A stretch of 55,183 nucleotides of DNA from positions 1 through 55,183 of the forward strand of contig CBDHFQ010000031.1 of the NCBI GenBank assembly GCA_965262565.1, written 5' to 3'. The notes under the pieces were generated by a model. The model did no database searches. It saw nothing but the letters and a program-made list of their open reading frames with translations, and had not been told where the DNA came from. Of the stretch, positions 51,288 to 55,183 are shown piece by piece. The first letter of the stretch is position 1. Each line of letters starts with the position of its first letter. The position numbers and the translations under genes were made by a program. Source of the stretch: CBDHFQ01 sp965262565. Its GTDB lineage: Bacteria > Bacteroidota > Bacteroidia > J057.

Positions 51288-52286
51288 ATGATAAAATTAA
51301 TTGGAACTCATCCAGCGTTTAATTGGTTCTTATTGGGATCAATTATTTTTCCTTTTTTAGCTGTTTCTCAGCCTATTGGTCAATCTGTTCAATTAGCTCC
51401 GGAAGAAGAACACTTCCTTGTTCTAGGAAGCTATCAAAGTTATGAAACCGCAAAAAACTATGCTGATCGCTTAGAAAAAGAAGGATATATGCCTTCTATT
51501 CTAGCGCCCTCCGCCAGTGGTAATTCATATAGAGTCAGTATTTTTCATTCTACAGATCGATACTCTGTTGAAGCTTACCAAAATCAACTTAAAAAAGCCG
51601 GTCAAAATGCTGGATGGATTCACACCGAAAAATTTAATACAGCAGACTTTCCTACCCAATCCAATTATGGGCCTCAAGGTAGCCCAAGGCCAACCTATTA
51701 TTTGATTGCAGGTAGTTATTCTACATACGATTTAGCTGTTGAAGAAGCCGTAGCGTTACAAAATTCCGGATTTGATGCTTTTGTATTAAGGCCTCCCTTG
51801 AATGAGGTTCAATATAGAGTTACTACTTATTATACCTCTGACAGAAATGAAATAGAAGCTTATGCTGCAATGTTAGAGAAGCAGAATAAGAGATCTGGAT
51901 GGATTTTAGAATCGTTTGAAGATTTACTCGTTAGAAATCCTGAAGAGTTACAAGCATCAGCAAATACCAAGCAAGCTTTAACTTACTCAAATGTCCCTCA
52001 GAACCAGGAAAATTTGTCTAATAGGACACCTGCTCCAAACGGTCAATTAGGCAATAATGAAGAAATGTTTCATTTAATTGGAGGTAGTTTCGAATCTAAA
52101 GTTGCCGCCCAGACTTATATGGATAATCTTAAAAGAAAAGGATTTAGCCCCTTGTTAATTTCACCTAAGCAAGGATCAGAAAAACATGTGTATAGAGTAA
52201 GCCTATTTTCTGCAGTTGATAGAGAAAGTGTAAAACAATACCAAGATAAAATGGGTGCCGACAAGTATTGGATATTAAAACAATAG
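51288..52286 (+). CDS. Secreted protein with three SPOR domains
   Basis: This 332-residue protein has a signal peptide (FNWFLLGSIIFPFLAVSQ). Three SPOR repeats follow at about residues 40-105, 138-205 and 255-330, with starts HFLVLGSYQSYETAKNYAD, TYYLIAGSYSTYDLAVEEA and MFHLIGGSFESKVAAQTYMD. Each ends in a YRVS/YRVT strand. Three peptidoglycan-binding units without any other domain suggest a wall-associated division or shape factor. It lies 108 bp after the HU-like/SPOR gene, which shares the fold. Confidence 0.88.
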   Translation: MIKLIGTHPAFNWFLLGSIIFPFLAVSQPIGQSVQLAPEEEHFLVLGSYQSYETAKNYADRLEKEGYMPSILAPSASGNSYRVSIFHSTDRYSVEAYQNQLKKAGQNAGWIHTEKFNTADFPTQSNYGPQGSPRPTYYLIAGSYSTYDLAVEEAVALQNSGFDAFVLRPPLNEVQYRVTTYYTSDRNEIEAYAAMLEKQNKRSGWILESFEDLLVRNPEELQASANTKQALTYSNVPQNQENLSNRTPAPNGQLGNNEEMFHLIGGSFESKVAAQTYMDNLKRKGFSPLLISPKQGSEKHVYRVSLFSAVDRESVKQYQDKMGADKYWILKQ

Positions 52287-52460
52287 ATCTATCTTTCTTA
52301 ATTCAATACAGTTTTAGAGAAAAGAGTAATCGGAAGAAAAACTGCTTCTTTTGCAAAACTACTTGAGTGAGCATATAGTTTTTTATTACTTACTCCATTA
52401 CTAATGTTCTCATTTTGACCATCGGAGAACTTTAAAGACTGATTCATACCAGTAGCCTTA

Positions 52461-53621
52461 TTAGACAACTTTTTTCTTCTCTAAGGGACATAATTCTATA
52501 TACTCTATTATTTCTAAGCCATAACCTACTATTCCCGCTCTTTTTTGAGGATTGTTAGTGAGCAATTTTAATTTTCTTACGCCTAAATGCCTCAATATTT
52601 GGGCTCCAACTCCATAATCTCTATTGTCTTGAATAATCTCCTCCGAAGTAGTGATAGAATGGTCCTTTTTTACGGTACTTGAAGTGGAGGGAATATTTTT
52701 CACCACTTTCGATTGATTCATAAATAATAGGACTCCTTTCTTGGCTTCTTCGATAATTCGTATGGCGGTTAATAGACTATTATCCATTTGTGCGTAGAAT
52801 TGACTCCTGTCCATACTTACGCTTTTACTTGAGTGTACTCTGGTTAATATAGGTTCATTTATATCCCATTCTCCCCATACTAGTGCTAGATGAATATCTC
52901 CTGTATTAATTTGATTGTATTCAAAGATCCTAACATTAGTGGAATCATAGGAATCGTATGTCAAATGAGTAGATGAAATTTGCTGAATTAAAGATTCCTG
53001 ATTTAAACGGTATTCAATCAAGTCCTGAATGGTGATTAGTTTTAATCCGAACCGGTCTGCTACCTTTCTTAAGTCAGCAAGCCTTGCCATACTACCATCC
53101 TCATTCATAATCTCTACAATGACAGCTGCAGGCTCTAAACCTGCTAATCTGGTAAGGTCTACAGCTGCTTCGGTATGTCCTGCACGTCTCAGGACTCCAC
53201 CAGATAGCGCCATCAAAGGAAAGATATGCCCAGGTCTACCAAAATCTTCAGGAGAGACATGGGGGTTAATAAGTGCTTGTACTGTTTTGGATCTATCCGA
53301 AGCAGAAATACCTGTAGTACATCCATCTTTCAAATAGTCAACTGATACGGTAAAAGCTGTTTTTAATGGGTCAGTGCTGCTACGTTTACCTAGCATTAGA
53401 GGAAGATTTAGGGTCTCACATCTTTTTTCTTCCAATGGTACACATATTAATCCTCTACCGTGAGTAGCCATAAAATTTATCACATCTGGAGTTGCAAATC
53501 TGGCGGCTATGATGAAGTCTCCCTCGTTCTCTCTGTCCTCATCATCCACCACAATGACCATATTCCCATTTTTTATGGCTTCTATTGCATCTGAGACACT
53601 ATCTATCTGAATTCTACCCAT
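52461..53621 (-). CDS. ribBA: RibBA: DHBP synthase with a degenerate GTP cyclohydrolase II half
   Basis: This 386-residue protein has an intact N-terminal 3,4-dihydroxy-2-butanone-4-phosphate synthase domain (residues 1-205: VVDDEDRENEGDFI, ATHGRGLICVPL, GRPGHIFPLMAL, RAGHTEAAVDL). The C-terminal half has the GTP cyclohydrolase II frame (RDYGVGAQILRHLGV, KLLTNNPQKRAGI). However, it lacks the three zinc-binding cysteines (TRVHSSKSVSMDRSQFYAQM) and the GRGIGL loop. Only the DHBP synthase reaction of riboflavin synthesis is therefore expected. A separate RibA should exist elsewhere in the genome. Confidence 0.93.
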   Translation of the reverse strand: MGRIQIDSVSDAIEAIKNGNMVIVVDDEDRENEGDFIIAARFATPDVINFMATHGRGLICVPLEEKRCETLNLPLMLGKRSSTDPLKTAFTVSVDYLKDGCTTGISASDRSKTVQALINPHVSPEDFGRPGHIFPLMALSGGVLRRAGHTEAAVDLTRLAGLEPAAVIVEIMNEDGSMARLADLRKVADRFGLKLITIQDLIEYRLNQESLIQQISSTHLTYDSYDSTNVRIFEYNQINTGDIHLALVWGEWDINEPILTRVHSSKSVSMDRSQFYAQMDNSLLTAIRIIEEAKKGVLLFMNQSKVVKNIPSTSSTVKKDHSITTSEEIIQDNRDYGVGAQILRHLGVRKLKLLTNNPQKRAGIVGYGLEIIEYIELCPLEKKKVV

Positions 53622-53845
53622 GTATAAAGTCTATTAAAGGAATTTGAAAATACTATTATGGTTAATCACTGTGTTTTTTCAACCAACACTTTTAAAAACT
53701 GTTTAATGTAATCTTGGTACGATAACCTCTAACTGTCTAACAAAATTACTATTTTGTTGAAAAAATTGGTCGAATATCATCACATTATGTCTAAAATTTT
53801 GTAAGTTAACGGTGAGTTTGTTTAACTAATTACTAAATAAGCCTA

Positions 53846-54157
53846 ATGCAGTTATCTACAACTAATATTGACAAGGCTATGCTTGAGAAAACTGCCGGCA
53901 GTCTAAAAGCGATCGCTCACCCGGTAAGACTAGCGATGATTGATCTACTCAAAGATGGTAGAATGATGAACGTAACCCAAATTTATATGGAACTGGGTCT
54001 AGAGCAAGCTGTCGCCTCTCAACATTTAAGCATTTTAAAAGATAAAAATGTTTTCGAATCTAAAAGAAGGGGAAAGCATTCTTACTACTTTTTGAAACAT
54101 TCGTGTATAGTAGATGTCATAGATATGATTCTGAGTACATACGAAGATAAATTGTAA
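53846..54157 (+). CDS. ArsR-type winged-helix regulator
   Basis: This 103-residue protein has a winged helix-turn-helix typical of the ArsR/SmtB group (LKAIAHPVRLAMIDLLKDG, EQAVASQHLSILKDKNVFE, SKRRGKHSYYFLKH). The usual metal-binding ELCVCDL motif is absent, so it is probably not a metal sensor. It is divergent from ribBA and convergent with the WbqC-like gene; its target is unknown. Confidence 0.9.
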   Translation: MQLSTTNIDKAMLEKTAGSLKAIAHPVRLAMIDLLKDGRMMNVTQIYMELGLEQAVASQHLSILKDKNVFESKRRGKHSYYFLKHSCIVDVIDMILSTYEDKL

Positions 54158-54170
54158 GAAAGAAAGTTTG

Positions 54171-54821
54171 TTAATTGTGAGCATGTCTTTTGAAATATTG
54201 ATAGAATTTTTTTTCATCAATGGATCTATTTAAGATACTCCTACCTTCAGGCCCCGCATTACAAATTAGATCTATTATAGATAGACCCGCTTCAAACTCT
54301 CCAAATACTTGGTAGTAGGGGATAGGATTGAACCATTCAGGTATCTGATTTTGCTGGGGGATAAAAACCTCTCTGTAATCATTTTCATATTCCTCAACCG
54401 GTTTAAATTCATTCGTTAATAAGATCTTCTTTCTAATTCCCAGGCATTCCAGGCTAACTTCTATCGTATTCTTCAGTATTGGAACCAGTTTTGAACCATT
54501 TGAAAGAAAAAAATGCTGGAATTGAGATTCGAAGTATTCGAAAAAGGCGGAATTTCTGTAGGAATGCTGCACACTTCTCCAGTGAACTTCTCTCCATCTA
54601 TCAGTAGTTGAAGCTGTTTTTTCATTGATCCTTTTTTTTTGTCCTTTTCTCCCTACAGGTATAATGAGGGGTAAAACTCCATTCGGGGACTTAATGTAGG
54701 TTCTTGTGGTAAAATGTTGTTTGCGATAATACTGGTAAGGATCGAGTAAGATAGTTTCTTCACGTACTGCCAGTGCAAACCATGGAATAGGAGGAAAATA
54801 GTATATCGGAAAAACATTCAT
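54171..54821 (-). CDS. WbqC-like family protein
   Basis: This 216-residue protein has the WbqC pattern: an N-terminal IYYFPPIPWFALAVREE with EETILLDPYQYYRKQHFTTR, then LPLIIPVGRKGQKKRINEK and HWRSVQHSYRNSAFFEYFES. Members occur in polysaccharide or O-antigen gene sets and beside conserved housekeeping genes in Bacteroidota; the biochemical role is unclear. Its start lies about 110 bp from a divergent secreted-protein gene. Confidence 0.85.
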   Translation of the reverse strand: MNVFPIYYFPPIPWFALAVREETILLDPYQYYRKQHFTTRTYIKSPNGVLPLIIPVGRKGQKKRINEKTASTTDRWREVHWRSVQHSYRNSAFFEYFESQFQHFFLSNGSKLVPILKNTIEVSLECLGIRKKILLTNEFKPVEEYENDYREVFIPQQNQIPEWFNPIPYYQVFGEFEAGLSIIDLICNAGPEGRSILNRSIDEKKFYQYFKRHAHN

Positions 54822-54928
54822 TCCTATAATGATCTATTTACTGATGATTAAATTGTAATATATGAAGCTAAAACTTATTTTTAATGTTATTTCAAAGTAA
54901 GTGAGCATATTAATCTTATGTGCATTTT

Positions 54929-55183
54929 ATGGTGAAGGTTAGAAGTTGGAAAAGATATATCTCTGGGTTTGTTTTGTTGATCGTGTGTTTATCCAGTCTG
55001 CTGGCATCTAAGGTAGAGCTTTATGTAGATGTGTGCCGATACCAGAAAACAGTAAAATCAAGAGGAATCAATAGGGGTTCTTATGTTGCATTGAATATAG
55101 CTGTAGCAGGAGGATCATTAAAATGGAAAGAAAGAGAGTCAGCAGACTTTCAAGCTAGTGTACATCTAGATATAGTCATGTCT
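54929..55183 (+). CDS. Start of a secreted protein, cut by the window end
   Basis: An ATG at 54929 opens a frame that stays open to the window end (85 codons). A signal peptide is present (VLLIVCLSSLLASK), then VELYVDVCRYQKTV, RGSYVALNIAVAGGSLKW and FQASVHLDIVMS, giving the start of a beta-rich domain. The pattern resembles the N-terminus of Bacteroidota GWxTD-domain proteins, but the diagnostic part lies beyond the window. Confidence 0.6.
   Translation, partial: MVKVRSWKRYISGFVLLIVCLSSLLASKVELYVDVCRYQKTVKSRGINRGSYVALNIAVAGGSLKWKERESADFQASVHLDIVMS

Noticed and set aside
53622..53845. FMN riboswitch upstream of ribBA
   Set aside because: The AT-rich leader has none of the conserved FMN-element segments (such as AGGGG near the start and GGTG-type cores), and ribBA starts close to this point.

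Overview
This window is chromosomal DNA of a Bacteroidota bacterium, probably class Saprospiria or a close relative (inference). The supporting signs are: low G+C; three genes ending in type IX secretion (T9SS) sorting domains; a 1272-residue protein with a gliding-motility-type C-terminal domain; signal peptides that often end in Q; very weak Shine-Dalgarno signals; a tRNA promoter of the Bacteroidota TTTG / TAnnTTTG type; and the lptE - TPR protein - secG gene order seen in this phylum. No phage, integrase, transposase or CRISPR array was found.

Layout. 1-4300: a TetR regulator and a LolA-like protein on the minus strand, a tandem lipoprotein locus that appears fused by a one-base frameshift, two PAP2 phosphatases and a small secreted protein. 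4573-11043: housekeeping genes (pyrG, yidC, an unlisted 55-residue lipoprotein, rpe), then an AraC regulator and a beta-hydroxyacid dehydrogenase. 11175-15556: two divergent gene pairs, a DUF3179 lipoprotein with an outer-membrane barrel on the minus strand, and a secreted cupredoxin with a porin-like barrel on the plus strand. 15752-18789: a TPR-containing sensor kinase and a NarL/LuxR response regulator.

18789-27132 is the most unusual stretch. Four paralogous transcription units all lie on the minus strand. Each has the same upstream element, two copies of an approximately 18-bp motif 26-28 bp apart, ending 64-65 bp before the start codon, and each ends in a terminator hairpin. Two units encode little more than a signal peptide and a T9SS sorting domain. 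One is empty, with promoter and terminator but no gene. The fourth encodes a very large repetitive surface protein built from 468-bp and 453-bp lamin-tail-like modules in a 1389-bp higher-order repeat. That gene is interrupted by local indels, which may be decay or misassembly of near-identical repeats. The adjacent two-component system is a plausible but unproven regulator of the four units.

27273-35379: tRNA-Gly, sppA, folK, a UbiA-like membrane protein, an unknown secreted protein, a methyltransferase, smpB and a FAD oxidoreductase. 35520-39338: the 1272-residue surface protein. 39427-44939: miaB, a sigma-54-type activator, lptE, a TPR protein, secG and hemB. 45090-52286: an envelope cluster of a TPR protein, an outer-membrane barrel, a HU-like/SPOR protein and a triple-SPOR protein. 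52461-55183: a RibBA whose GTP cyclohydrolase half has lost its zinc ligands, an ArsR-type regulator, a WbqC-like protein and the start of a secreted protein.
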